Part shown: positions 1 to 7,926 of the stretch, piece by piece
Numbering within the stretch: position 1 is the stretch's first letter
How the letters are laid out: each line of letters opens with the position of its first letter
From: Nitrososphaerota archaeon
Lineage (GTDB): Archaea > Thermoproteota > Nitrososphaeria > Conexivisphaerales > DTJL01
DNA length: 64,000 nucleotides
Direction of reading: 5' to 3'
Assembly (NCBI GenBank): GCA_021324115.1
Contig: JAJPJS010000025.1
Coordinates: 264,343-328,342, forward strand
Position numbers and translations under genes: made by a program
The notes under the pieces: generated by a model
What the model saw: only the letters and a program-made list of their open reading frames with translations
Told to the model about the DNA's origin: nothing
The model's database searches: none

Positions 1-1014
1 GGGGCCAGGATACAGATCTACTTTTCGCTCCGGAAGGTGGGCGGAAGCCTGAGGTCGCTCGAGAAGATGAGGGATGATACGAAGACGAGGTTGATCCAGG
101 AGCTCACAAAATATGGTGGCGACACGGGCGCGATAAAATCTGAAACAGACAGGCTGCTTTCGAGCATTGTCATAGATCCTGTGGCAATGGACCCGAGTGG
201 CATCGTCTACAAACTTGATCATATGATAAAGACTTACGAAGATTACTTCAAATCGAAGGTTGCGAGGCTGACTCCGAACGCGGACAAGGTCACGAGGCAG
301 AATCTTTCGAACCTTGTGGAGGTTGGCATGGCCCTCGATTATCTTTTCAGATATGTCAGACACCTTTACGCATCTGCCAAGAGATATTCCGACCTCTTTG
401 CCGTCGTGCAACTTCAGATGAGTCTTCCGACCATAATGGATTCTGCATCGGCCTACTTCGCCGCGACAGACGCATTTTCCAAGGGAGAACCAATCGGGGA
501 CAGCATGGGCCCCCTGATCGCTTCCAAACTCATGGGGGATGTCAAGCCACAGCTTGTAGCCGAGGAAACCGTCTACTCCGAGGTCACGTATGAAGGAAGG
601 AAGCTCCTTGTAGTAAAGGCTGAGGGACCCGGAGGTACGGTTGGCAGGCCTGGAGAAGCCATAGAAAAGCTGCTCGAGATGCACCCCGAAGCATCGCTCG
701 TTGTCACAGTCGACGCGGCGCTGAAGCTCGAGGGCGAGAATTCGGGCGAGGTGGTGGAGGGTGTGGGTGCCGCTATTGGTGGCCCGGGTGTGGACAGGTA
801 CAGAATCGAAGGAGCTGCCACAAGCAAGAGTATTCCGATGTACGCCATAGTGGTGAAGATGTCCGAGAAGGAAGCGATCACGAAACTCAAAGATGAGTTG
901 AAGTCTCAGGTGGATGAGGTTCTCAGAAGGTTCAGACGCCTGATCTATGAAAAGACGGAAGCTAATGCCACGGTGCTCTTCGCTGGAATCGGTAATACGA
1001 TTGGCGTGCCCTAG
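1..1014 (+). CDS. DUF1512-like archaeal protein, 5' end outside window
   Basis: The reading frame is open from the first base, so the gene begins upstream of the window; the GTG at 37 is probably internal. The visible part (about 337 residues) is soluble and alpha-rich at first, then contains a conserved Gly-rich half with GPLIASKLMG, a GPGGTVGRPGEA segment and GAAIGGPGVD. This pattern resembles the archaeal DUF1512 family, whose members are about 370 residues, usually start with a membrane segment and have no known function. Family assignment is from memory of the pattern and is moderately sure; the missing N-terminus would hold the membrane segment. Confidence 0.6.
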   Translation, partial: GARIQIYFSLRKVGGSLRSLEKMRDDTKTRLIQELTKYGGDTGAIKSETDRLLSSIVIDPVAMDPSGIVYKLDHMIKTYEDYFKSKVARLTPNADKVTRQNLSNLVEVGMALDYLFRYVRHLYASAKRYSDLFAVVQLQMSLPTIMDSASAYFAATDAFSKGEPIGDSMGPLIASKLMGDVKPQLVAEETVYSEVTYEGRKLLVVKAEGPGGTVGRPGEAIEKLLEMHPEASLVVTVDAALKLEGENSGEVVEGVGAAIGGPGVDRYRIEGAATSKSIPMYAIVVKMSEKEAITKLKDELKSQVDEVLRRFRRLIYEKTEANATVLFAGIGNTIGVP

Positions 1015-1062
1015 CCAGAAACCACCTGTGTAATGTCCGATGTCGGAATCAACTTAATAATT

Positions 1063-2019
1063 TCAGACGCCTTGCAACAGTTCTTCTGTCACCCTAAGCC
1101 AGGCGTTGGCAACATTTTCAGGGCTGTACCCCCCTCCACCCAGCACGAGTAACCTTCCATCAGAGTATCTGTGGGCGGCTCTGTGAATCCTGCGCGCAGC
1201 TTCCCCGTGCGACTTCGCACTGTAGCGCAGGTGTGTTAGGGGGTCACCCAGGAGTCCATCGGCGCCCGCCTGGAATATTATCAGCCAGGGGTTCGACTTT
1301 TCAAACACTTCTTCAGCTTCCTCCAAAGCACTCATGAATTCATCGTCCCCCGCACCAGGTCGAAGGCAGAGGTTGATCTTTGTGCCGATTGCCCTGCCAG
1401 TACCTGTTTCCTCCCTGTAACCTGTGCCTGGATAGAGATATCTACCATCTTCATGTATGTCTACTATGTAAAGCCATGGGGCTTCCTCGAACGGGTAGTA
1501 CACTCCATCGCCATGATGTGCATCGATGTCAAAGTACAGTATATTTCTGTCCGGGGTATGCTTGTGCGCAGCCATGATGGCTATCGAAGCGTCATTAAAT
1601 ACACAGAATCCCCCCGCCCTGCCCGGTTTCGCATGGTGCAGTCCTCCCACGGGGTTAATTGCATGTTTTACCTCACGACCGTCTTCAATGTACTTCAGGC
1701 AGTTGAGTGTCGTGCCGACTATCCAAGCCGAAGCATCATATATACCGGGGAATGCTGGCGTATCTCCTTCATCGAGCAGTCCCGCGCCCGCTTTCGAAGC
1801 CTCCAAAACGAATTCCACGTATTTTGGCTCGTGAAAAAGCTCCATATCCTGTCTGGCTGCCCTAGCTGTGGGTATTCTTTTCACGTTCGGGTCCGAATGA
1901 ATACGTTTTTCCAGCTCAATGGCAAAAAGGGAGAGACGCGTGACATTCATGGGGTGACCTTCTGGAAAGCTGTACGAAAGAAGCTCCTGCCCCCACGCCA
2001 CACCCACAGGGCACCCCAT
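1063..2019 (-). CDS. Histone deacetylase / AcuC-family deacetylase
   Basis: A 318-residue zinc hydrolase of the arginase/deacetylase fold (HDAC, acetoin utilisation AcuC, acetylpolyamine amidohydrolase superfamily). The core is intact: HHAKPGRAGGFC, the zinc and catalytic segment YFDIDAHHGDGV (Asp and His zinc ligands plus the charge-relay His pair), FQAGADGLLGDPL supplying the second Asp ligand, and GGGGYSPENVANAW with the transition-state Tyr. It should remove acetyl groups from lysine or small amines; the substrate cannot be read from sequence. It lies 9 bp behind the adenosine-specific kinase gene on the same strand, so they are probably co-transcribed. The ATG start at 2019 gives normal family length. 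Confidence 0.88.
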   Translation of the reverse strand: MGCPVGVAWGQELLSYSFPEGHPMNVTRLSLFAIELEKRIHSDPNVKRIPTARAARQDMELFHEPKYVEFVLEASKAGAGLLDEGDTPAFPGIYDASAWIVGTTLNCLKYIEDGREVKHAINPVGGLHHAKPGRAGGFCVFNDASIAIMAAHKHTPDRNILYFDIDAHHGDGVYYPFEEAPWLYIVDIHEDGRYLYPGTGYREETGTGRAIGTKINLCLRPGAGDDEFMSALEEAEEVFEKSNPWLIIFQAGADGLLGDPLTHLRYSAKSHGEAARRIHRAAHRYSDGRLLVLGGGGYSPENVANAWLRVTEELLQGV

Positions 2020-2028
2020 TGCAATGAA

Positions 2029-2508
2029 CTACCTCTTGTATCCTATCTTTCTTAGGAAGACCCGTCTGTTTTCCTTATCGGATTCCTTCTCCACACCCTT
2101 TGGTGAACCACCGTCGATGACACCGAGAACCCCCCTTCCCTGATCCGTTTCTGCAACCACAACCTGCACCGGATTTGCGCTTGCACAGAATAACGTGACA
2201 ACCTCTGGAACGGCTCTGAGCTTCTCCATTATGTTTATCGGATACGAATCCTTCAGAACAAGAACGAAAAGGTGACCTGCCCCAACCTTACTGGCCACAT
2301 CGACAGCCTTTTCCTGACACTTTGGATCATTCCCGTCATATCGGATCAGTGAGTCACCGCTGGCTTCGCAGAACGCCACCCCGAATTTTATCGAAGGGGA
2401 AGATGATACGATCGCTTCGTAGACATCCTCAACTGTCTTTATGAAATGGGATTGCCCCAGAACGAGATTGAATCCCGACGGGTCAACGTCAACAAATTTC
2501 AGTTCCAT
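2029..2508 (-). CDS. Adenosine-specific kinase (DUF355 family)
   Basis: A 159-residue protein matching the small archaeal/bacterial family annotated as adenosine-specific kinase (COG1839). Typical features are FGVAFCEASGDSL followed by the YDGND turn, and a C-terminal GVLGVIDGGSPKGVE segment. The family was described from Pyrobaculum as phosphorylating adenosine, although the in vivo role is poorly defined. A TATA-like GCTTATATT lies near 2535-2545 on this strand, about 30 bp before the ATG, and makes this the first gene of a unit running into the deacetylase gene. Confidence 0.82.
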   Translation of the reverse strand: MELKFVDVDPSGFNLVLGQSHFIKTVEDVYEAIVSSSPSIKFGVAFCEASGDSLIRYDGNDPKCQEKAVDVASKVGAGHLFVLVLKDSYPINIMEKLRAVPEVVTLFCASANPVQVVVAETDQGRGVLGVIDGGSPKGVEKESDKENRRVFLRKIGYKR

Positions 2509-2566
2509 GCTCTCGATTAGGAAAAAGGCACGAATATAAGCACCATGCTAGCTTACTTCGGCTTTC

Positions 2567-3388
2567 TCACCGACCAGCTACGAGTTGTTTTAGCCTGATG
2601 GTTACCTTGTTTAATTTACTCTTTATCTCACCCACCTCGATTCCAACACCAAGCTCCCTGACGATAGTACCTTTCATCGCCTCTTCAGAGTCGAGCAGGT
2701 GCGCCAGGCACCAGTAGGAATAGAAAAGGCAGTCAAACAGTTTGCTGTCCCTAGCGAGTCCCTCCAGCTTGTTCCGTACAAGTGTAGCTTCATCATGAAC
2801 AAGCGCCCCAGATATTTTCTGGGTCCTTCTGCTGCAGTTCGAGCTGCTGGGAAGGTCGAAATCCGTTATGTCCGAAAAGAAGGACATTTCGTTCAGGGTC
2901 CTCAGGTCCTCCGCAAGGTGGGAAGGGTGGACGGGCACTCCGTGGTCCAGCACCACGGCTTCAGCAAGCCTCGCGAGGGCTGAAAGAGTGCATGCGCCCG
3001 CAAGCTCGGGGTCTTCACGGTCAAGGGCCGTGTATCCAAGGACAAGGAACTTCATCGCCTCGGTTTCCCTCTGCTCCATGACGAACCTCTGCAGGGCGTC
3101 GAGTTTCATTTTTCTGCTGCTGGCCAGTACGGTCGAGACATTCCAGTTGTCATCCTTTACGATTCTGTGAGGTTCTTTCACTATCAGGAGAGGGTCGGTT
3201 ACTGGTATGAGCTGAAACAGCTGCTTCCCCTGCCTTAAGAGCCTGGGAGAGCCGATGGCCGGGTAGGCCACCATGTTGACCTCGCAATATTCACGCTTTC
3301 TTCCATCGGCCGCACAACCCAGCACCACCAGACTCGAGCCGGGGAAGACGGTCAAAGCCTGCTCCACCACCTTAAGGGGAACCAGCAT
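2567..3388 (-). CDS. Hypothetical protein, possibly nucleotidyltransferase-like
   Basis: A 273-residue soluble protein I do not recognise. The N-terminal 45 residues (VFPGSSLVVLGCAADGRKREYC) have the look of a minimal nucleotidyltransferase strand-turn, but the GS-x10-DxD motif is not evident. The middle and C-terminal parts are helical, with a run of charged helices (EDPELAGACTLSALARLAEAV) and two cysteines in SNCSRR and YWC. It shares its strand with the adenosine-kinase/deacetylase pair and its upstream region with tfb, which is divergent. The ATG at 3388 is the only obvious start. Confidence 0.6.
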   Translation of the reverse strand: MLVPLKVVEQALTVFPGSSLVVLGCAADGRKREYCEVNMVAYPAIGSPRLLRQGKQLFQLIPVTDPLLIVKEPHRIVKDDNWNVSTVLASSRKMKLDALQRFVMEQRETEAMKFLVLGYTALDREDPELAGACTLSALARLAEAVVLDHGVPVHPSHLAEDLRTLNEMSFFSDITDFDLPSSSNCSRRTQKISGALVHDEATLVRNKLEGLARDSKLFDCLFYSYWCLAHLLDSEEAMKGTIVRELGVGIEVGEIKSKLNKVTIRLKQLVAGR

Positions 3389-3462
3389 ACGTGAGATATC
3401 ATGGCATGGGGCTTTTTACCTTACTGGTTTCGTGAAAATGGACAAAACAAAGCTATTCGTAG

Positions 3463-3477
3463 CAAAGCTTAAATAGG
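3463..3477 (+). promoter_or_regulatory. BRE/TATA element of tfb
   Basis: AAAGCTTAAATAGG reads as a purine-rich BRE followed by a TATA box, about 50 bp before the tfb ATG. A transcript would start near 3497, leaving a short leader containing the AAGGTG ribosome binding site at 3513-3518. Confidence 0.55.
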
Positions 3478-3524
3478 TATGATATAAGTAATTTTGCAGG
3501 CGATATCTCGCAAAGGTGTAATTG

Positions 3525-4496
3525 ATGAGTTTTAGAAAAGATACGTCAGGAAGCGAAAGCGGAGCTGCGGGTGAAAGATGCCCCAGGTGCGGAAGAGGTC
3601 CCATGGTGGTGGATCCTGCGAGCGGCGAAATGGTGTGCGGCTACTGCGGATTCGTAGTGAAGGAAAGAATCGAGGAAACCGGTCCGGAGTGGCGCGCGTT
3701 CTCGAAGGAGGAGAAGAATGACCGCAGCCGTGCAGGCATTCCCATGTCACTCGCCATGCATGATATGGGGCTTGCGACCGTTATCGGTCCAGAGGACAGG
3801 GATGCGTCCGGAAAGTCCCTTTCCAGTAGTGTAAGAACTGCGATGGACAGGTTGAGGACGTGGGACGGCAGAAGCCAGGTTCATGAGCCGGTGGACAGGA
3901 ACCTGCGTCAGGCTTTCAGTGAACTGGACAGGCTTGCGGACAAGCTTAGCATATCCGATGTCGTTGTCGAGCGCGCGGCCTATGTCTATAGAAAGGCACT
4001 CGAAAGGGGTCTTGTCAGGGGAAGGAGCATCAGCGCACTGATAGCAGCATCAGTCTATGCTGCATGCAGAGCCACAGAAACACCGAGAACCCTGAAGGAT
4101 GTTACTGCTGCTAGCAGCGTCAAGAAGAAGGACATAGCAAGGTGTTACAGGCTCCTCTTGAGAGAGCTAGACATAAGGATGCCGATAATGGACCCCATCA
4201 AGAATGTTTCAAGGATCGCGAGCAAGGCGGGGCTGACAGAAAAGACAAAGCGCAAGGCTGTAGATATACTGAAGCGTGCGATTGAATCACGGAGCAGTGC
4301 TGGCAAGGACCCAATGGGACTCGCTGCTGCTGCGCTCTATGTCGCATGTGTTCTCGAAGGCGAAAGCAAGACACAGAAGGACATTGCTGAGGCTGCGGGT
4401 GTTACAGAAGTCACGATAAGAAACAGGTACAAAGGACTCAAGACAGCGCTGAAGATACAGGAACCCGTCTTGCATGAGCCGCCGGTCGCCGAGTGA
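3525..4496 (+). CDS. tfb: Transcription initiation factor TFB (TFIIB homologue)
   Basis: A 323-residue TFB. The N-terminal zinc ribbon is CPRCGRG...CGYCGF (two CxxC pairs), which contacts the RNA polymerase dock. A linker/B-finger region (residues about 45-105) follows, then two cyclin repeats (about 115-210 and 215-315). The second repeat ends with the BRE-reading helix-turn-helix (AEAAGVTEVTIRNRYKGL). I start it at the ATG at 3525 rather than the TTG at 3522, because AAGGTG lies 6 bases upstream of the ATG. It brings TBP-bound promoters to RNA polymerase. Whether it is the main TFB or one of several cannot be told from this window. Confidence 0.96.
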   Translation: MSFRKDTSGSESGAAGERCPRCGRGPMVVDPASGEMVCGYCGFVVKERIEETGPEWRAFSKEEKNDRSRAGIPMSLAMHDMGLATVIGPEDRDASGKSLSSSVRTAMDRLRTWDGRSQVHEPVDRNLRQAFSELDRLADKLSISDVVVERAAYVYRKALERGLVRGRSISALIAASVYAACRATETPRTLKDVTAASSVKKKDIARCYRLLLRELDIRMPIMDPIKNVSRIASKAGLTEKTKRKAVDILKRAIESRSSAGKDPMGLAAAALYVACVLEGESKTQKDIAEAAGVTEVTIRNRYKGLKTALKIQEPVLHEPPVAE

Positions 4497-4512
4497 ACTG
4501 GATGTTCAGTTC

Positions 4513-4549
4513 GCTGAGCTGAGTTGAGTTGAGCTGAGCCGAGCCGGGC
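4513..4549. repeat. Degenerate pentamer tandem repeat
   Basis: About seven tandem copies of a pentamer varying as TGAGC, TGAGT, CGAGC and CGGGC lie directly behind the tfb stop, in the convergent gap to the dCTP-deaminase-like gene. It is a short imperfect microsatellite with no clear function. Confidence 0.75.
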
Positions 4550-4647
4550 AGCCGGGAATAATGCAAAACACAATCTTTTCTGCTGCATCTATCCCGCATT
4601 CCAGCAAATTTGCATGTCTGTCCACAACTCTCGATGATTGAGAATTG

Positions 4648-5196
4648 TCAATTTGATAGTTCTTCTGTAGAATGAACCCTTCCGGATGCCAGTGACCTTA
4701 GCTCATTCTCATTATATGCTTCGGCGAAATTCTGCAGTAGTATGGATAGATACATGTTCACCTCATTGTCCGTCATGCACTGAAACATGTAGCGCCCATG
4801 GTACGGCGAGGGCGGACCTGCGCGTGAGACGAGCTCGAAGTGCATGAAAGGGTCGCTGGCTTTGATGGAAACTGGCTGCCTATCATTGTTTAGATTCACC
4901 ACTTCGAGGGCGAGCCTGCCAACGAATCCACTGTGAACCTTCGCCGCGTTTAGAAAGGAAAGACCCATACGGCCGAATTTGCTCTTCGCAGTCAGATGTG
5001 CTACATATGCTGGAGGAACAAAAACTATCTCCTTCGAAAGGAGGTTTATGTGCTGAAGGTAGGAGATGACCACGTCATCCTTCACGGTAAGAACGTAGCC
5101 GTCACCGTCCATCAGAGACTGGGAGAACGGATGTATCACGCTGAATTTCTTCTGCAGCTCCTGAAACACTTCCTGCCCCGCTACTGCCATATCCAA
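4648..5196 (-). CDS. dCTP deaminase / dUTPase-like protein
   Basis: A 182-residue protein of the trimeric dUTPase/dCTP deaminase fold. Visible hallmarks are the SKFGRMGLSFL segment (matching the family SSLARLGL motif), VHSGFVGRLALEVVN with the Glu that acts as the deaminase base, and the C-terminal SPYHGRYMFQ. It probably protects the dNTP pool from uracil, but some paralogues have lost activity and the N-terminal DLRL-type strand is poorly conserved here. It is the last gene of the aIF1 operon and its ATG lies 95 bp inside the end of the protease gene. A TTTAAG element near 5230 on this strand could give it its own promoter. Confidence 0.72.
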   Translation of the reverse strand: MDMAVAGQEVFQELQKKFSVIHPFSQSLMDGDGYVLTVKDDVVISYLQHINLLSKEIVFVPPAYVAHLTAKSKFGRMGLSFLNAAKVHSGFVGRLALEVVNLNNDRQPVSIKASDPFMHFELVSRAGPPSPYHGRYMFQCMTDNEVNMYLSILLQNFAEAYNENELRSLASGRVHSTEELSN

Positions 5197-6259
5197 GTTG
5201 CGCCGGAAACGAGGGTATATCAGCCTGCTTAAATGTGCTACCTCTGCCTCTCCTCAGTGTTCTGAAGAATATTGCTGCGAAGTATATGTAGATCAGTATC
5301 CCGCCTATAACCAGTATGTAGCTTATCCACAGTTGGGTGGAGTAAAGTGCGAGAGATGGGATCAGGTTTCCTGAAGAATCCGTCAACCCCCTGAGCTGGT
5401 CAAAATATGCGTATGAAGACTGGTAGTAGTCGAAGGCCCAGTGAAGCATTACTGCTGCCGGAAAGCCATGGGTGAAGTATACAACCGCAAGAATGACGCC
5501 AACGATGGATGCGCTGAAGAACTTTCCAATTTCCCATCCGCCGCCCAAAACGTGGGCCGCTCCGAATACAACGGCACTCAGCGCTATGATACCATACAAC
5601 GCGGGCTGCCTCCACACCTGGACACCTGCTTCGCTGAGTGATTTCGAGGGATGCCAAAGGGCCCTTAGGGAAGTCAGGTCCTTGGTTGCGTTGTATGCGA
5701 CCAGAAAACAAACAACCCCTACAAGCGTAACCCTGAAACCGATTTCCTCCCTTATGGGTGCAAACGCATCGAGCAGGAAAAGGGACCTCGGGTCCGTGTT
5801 GGGCAGGCCCCCCACAGGCAGACCGGAAAGGTTGAGAATGGATTCGACCGCTATAGCAAGAAGGAGTGCAGGCGGAAATACCATCGCAACCGTAAAGCCG
5901 GAGTTTGCGTACAGGGCCAGCCCCTTGTCCCTCCTAATGCCGCGTAGCGAGTCGAGCAGGCCTCGCCAAGGTCCGGAAAGCGCGATGACAAAGAGGGTGA
6001 GATTTGCTGCCCATGACAGAAGAAAGAATTCTCCCAGCGTCGCGGTGAATGGAAGCGGGATTGACGAAGAGACTCCGAAGAGTATCAGCGGGAGCACATT
6101 GACAGGCGCGGCCACGGTGCTTCCTCCCAGCGAGGGCTCAAAGAAGGAGAAAATTCCTATGGGGAATGAAAGTGCCATGGTGAAAAGGACGAGTAATGAT
6201 ATTCCAGTCACCACGTACAGGAGTATGTCTCGGGACCCTCTAGTCTCGACTCTTCCCAA
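5102..6259 (-). CDS. CPBP-family intramembrane protease (CAAX prenyl protease-like)
   Basis: A 385-residue polytopic membrane protein with about eight transmembrane segments. The CPBP/Abi catalytic motifs are present in order: EEIGFR (paired Glu and Arg), AAHVLGGGW (His) and HWAFDYY (His). These resemble Rce1-type glutamic intramembrane peptidases, whose archaeal substrates are unknown. The TTG start at 6259 is 2 bases behind the stop of the zinc-ribbon gene, so translation is probably coupled. The last 31 residues overlap the next gene in another frame and look less protein-like, so the functional protein may effectively end around residue 350. Confidence 0.82.
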   Translation of the reverse strand: MGRVETRGSRDILLYVVTGISLLVLFTMALSFPIGIFSFFEPSLGGSTVAAPVNVLPLILFGVSSSIPLPFTATLGEFFLLSWAANLTLFVIALSGPWRGLLDSLRGIRRDKGLALYANSGFTVAMVFPPALLLAIAVESILNLSGLPVGGLPNTDPRSLFLLDAFAPIREEIGFRVTLVGVVCFLVAYNATKDLTSLRALWHPSKSLSEAGVQVWRQPALYGIIALSAVVFGAAHVLGGGWEIGKFFSASIVGVILAVVYFTHGFPAAVMLHWAFDYYQSSYAYFDQLRGLTDSSGNLIPSLALYSTQLWISYILVIGGILIYIYFAAIFFRTLRRGRGSTFKQADIPSFPAQLGYGSSGAGSVSGAAEEIQRDTSVLPVSDGR

Positions 6260-6261
6260 TA

Positions 6262-6441
6262 CTAATCAGCCTTTTCCAAGGCCACAAAGCCAGAATATCC
6301 GCATTTTTCACAGAAGTAGCGGGGCGGCGTCACCCAGCCCGACAGGGCACCGATAACCTTCAGAGGATGGAGACAGTTTGGGCAGAGTTTCTTTCCAAAG
6401 AGCTTCCGCCTTATCCTGACCCCTTCCTCCAAGGATCTCAC
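6262..6441 (-). CDS. Small zinc-ribbon protein (59 aa)
   Basis: A short gene between aIF1 and the CPBP protease. It opens with GTG at 6441, sharing bases with the aIF1 TGA stop (GTGA overlap), and ends with TAG at 6262-6264, two bases before the protease TTG. The product is basic at its start (RIRRKLFGKK) and then forms a zinc ribbon: CPNC, 19 residues, then CEKCGYSG. The first and last cysteine pairs, the Trp-Val-Thr-Pro-Pro-Arg-Tyr centre and the tight overlaps on both sides make it convincing. The role is unknown; proteins of this type are often ribosome- or nucleic-acid-associated. Confidence 0.82.
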   Translation of the reverse strand: MRSLEEGVRIRRKLFGKKLCPNCLHPLKVIGALSGWVTPPRYFCEKCGYSGFVALEKAD

Positions 6442-6746
6442 TGGACCTCGATGCTGTTGCCGTCGAACCCCTGAAGGACGAGCACGTCCTTAACCCTGTG
6501 TCTCTGGTCGCCCTGCAGAACTATTGAACCATCCTTTGCAGAGCCACCACATGCGAATTTCCTCTTCATTGTTCTGGCAAGCTCCTCCAGGTCAATGCGT
6601 TTGGGGTCAAGTCCCTCGATCAGTGTAGTAGGTTTCTTAAAACGTCTCATTTCGAGGCGTACAACTATCCTTGCTTGCTGCCTCTCCAGTTCTTGACAGA
6701 CGCAAAGGTCCTTAGGGAGCCCACATACGGCGCAAACTTCCGCCAC
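6438..6746 (-). CDS. Translation initiation factor aIF1 (SUI1 family)
   Basis: A 102-residue SUI1-fold protein with the archaeal N-terminal CxxCGLPxxLCxC knuckle, the RRFKKPTTLIEGLD strand-turn, and the conserved KRKFACGGSAKDG and LQGDQRHRVKDVL segments. aIF1 binds the small ribosomal subunit near the P site and sets start-codon fidelity. It is the first gene of a compact four-gene unit (aIF1, zinc ribbon, CPBP protease, dCTP-deaminase-like). The start is GTG at 6746 behind a GGTGAAAA ribosome-binding sequence, with a TATA-like TTTATTAAT around 6778-6786 on this strand. Confidence 0.92.
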   Translation of the reverse strand: MAEVCAVCGLPKDLCVCQELERQQARIVVRLEMRRFKKPTTLIEGLDPKRIDLEELARTMKRKFACGGSAKDGSIVLQGDQRHRVKDVLVLQGFDGNSIEVQ

Positions 6747-6909
6747 TTTTCACCTGACGTAAAACGTTCGTAATATGATTAATAAACCTTGCCGAGATTG
6801 TTCAGCAAATGCAGGAGCGGGCTCCATCCATCGATCGAACCCCATAAGTATAGGCCTGTGCGATGCCAGCAGGCTTATATTTTCATTAAATAGCTGATAT
6901 TAGAAGGCG

Positions 6910-7548
6910 ATGTCATCTCCCGTGAACCCCGATTTCCTTATTCTGGCTGTACAATTCGTCGTCGCTTTTGCGATAGCCATAGTGTCTCTGGTGGGTTACA
7001 GGATGTTCGGAAGCCGGACCCTGTTTCGCATGGCTTTGAGCTTCTTCCTTATCGGGGGTGGAATATTGGTACAGGATGCGGGTAATATCGCCACCGAACT
7101 GGCGGGTTTCGGACCCGAGCTGTCGATCCTGGGCCTTGTACTTGAGGCGCTTGGTTATTTTGTACTTGCTATTTCACACATATACACTGTAAGAAGCGAG
7201 GTGGGAGCAGAGGTCAGTTCCATGACACTGCTTCTTCCTTTCTTCGCGGCTGCAGTTCAACCTTCTACCGCGCTTGTTCTCGAAGGGGTGGCACGCTCTG
7301 TTTCATTCTTTCTTCTGCTCTACATACTGAGTGAAAATATCATATTCTTGGTCAAAAACAGGAATGCAGAGGCCTTGCTGCCCATCGTCGGATTCGCCCT
7401 CCTGCTTGCTTCGCTTTTTATTCGTCTGTTCTTCGTCTTACCCACAGAAACGAGCGACTTGGTGGACCTGCTGAAGCTGGCAGGCTTCCTCATACTGTCT
7501 GGTCCCGTGCTGGTCCTCCTGGTTCGTCTTCGTGGTGGTCCCCCCTGA
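6910..7548 (+). CDS. Seven-helix membrane protein, unknown
   Basis: A 212-residue hydrophobic protein with about seven predicted membrane segments and very short loops. No catalytic or transport motif is visible and there is no retinal lysine pattern in the last helix, so it is not a rhodopsin despite its size. The ATG at 6910 follows a GAAGG ribosome binding site, and TATA-like stretches lie at 6870-6895. A winged-helix gene follows 14 bp later, a pairing that suggests a sensor plus regulator, but this is inference only. Confidence 0.7.
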   Translation: MSSPVNPDFLILAVQFVVAFAIAIVSLVGYRMFGSRTLFRMALSFFLIGGGILVQDAGNIATELAGFGPELSILGLVLEALGYFVLAISHIYTVRSEVGAEVSSMTLLLPFFAAAVQPSTALVLEGVARSVSFFLLLYILSENIIFLVKNRNAEALLPIVGFALLLASLFIRLFFVLPTETSDLVDLLKLAGFLILSGPVLVLLVRLRGGPP

Positions 7549-7562
7549 CCTACAGAACGCAG

Positions 7563-7829
7563 ATGATGATAGTAAGTGACATACTGAAGGTGGTCAAGGA
7601 GGAGGGGTCAAAGGGTGAGGGGGCAAGAATCTCTTCGTTGCTCAGGAAGGCGAATCTACCATACAACAGGCTGACCGAGATAACCGACAGAATGGTTTCA
7701 AACGGTCTGCTCGAAGTCACCCCACAGGAAAGGGGGTCGATCTACAGGATAACCCCAAAGGGTGAGGAGGTGCTTGACTCTCTTATCAAATTCGAAGAGT
7801 TTGCTAAGGCCTTCGGTTTGCGTCTCTGA
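7563..7829 (+). CDS. Winged-helix DNA-binding protein (HTH_45 type)
   Basis: An 88-residue single-domain winged helix of the archaeal type often annotated as predicted transcriptional regulator. The recognition unit is LPYNRLTEITDRMVSNGLL, followed by a beta wing (GSIYRITPKGEEVLDSL). It follows the seven-helix membrane protein closely on the same strand and is likely co-transcribed. Two start codons (ATG ATG at 7563/7566) are adjacent. The target is unknown. Confidence 0.8.
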   Translation: MMIVSDILKVVKEEGSKGEGARISSLLRKANLPYNRLTEITDRMVSNGLLEVTPQERGSIYRITPKGEEVLDSLIKFEEFAKAFGLRL

Positions 7830-7926
7830 AATGGAAGTCTGTCCATTGCCCTGAATGATCAACCAGCAGAATCTTGTTCATCAGCCAAAGCTGAGTTTAT
7901 AACGATACTCATACGTCGGGGCTGCG

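Noticed and set aside
5472-6356. Long plus-strand open frame opposite the CPBP protease gene
   Set aside because: Antisense shadow of a clearly coding membrane protein; its translation has no domain and Ser/Pro/Arg-rich composition typical of such shadows.
6800-6870. Possible tRNA or small RNA (GATCGAACCCC)
   Set aside because: No T-arm stem, anticodon arm or acceptor pairing could be built on either strand.
6910-7548. Microbial rhodopsin
   Set aside because: Seven helices and similar size, but no retinal-binding Lys pattern in the last helix and no proton-acceptor motif in the third.
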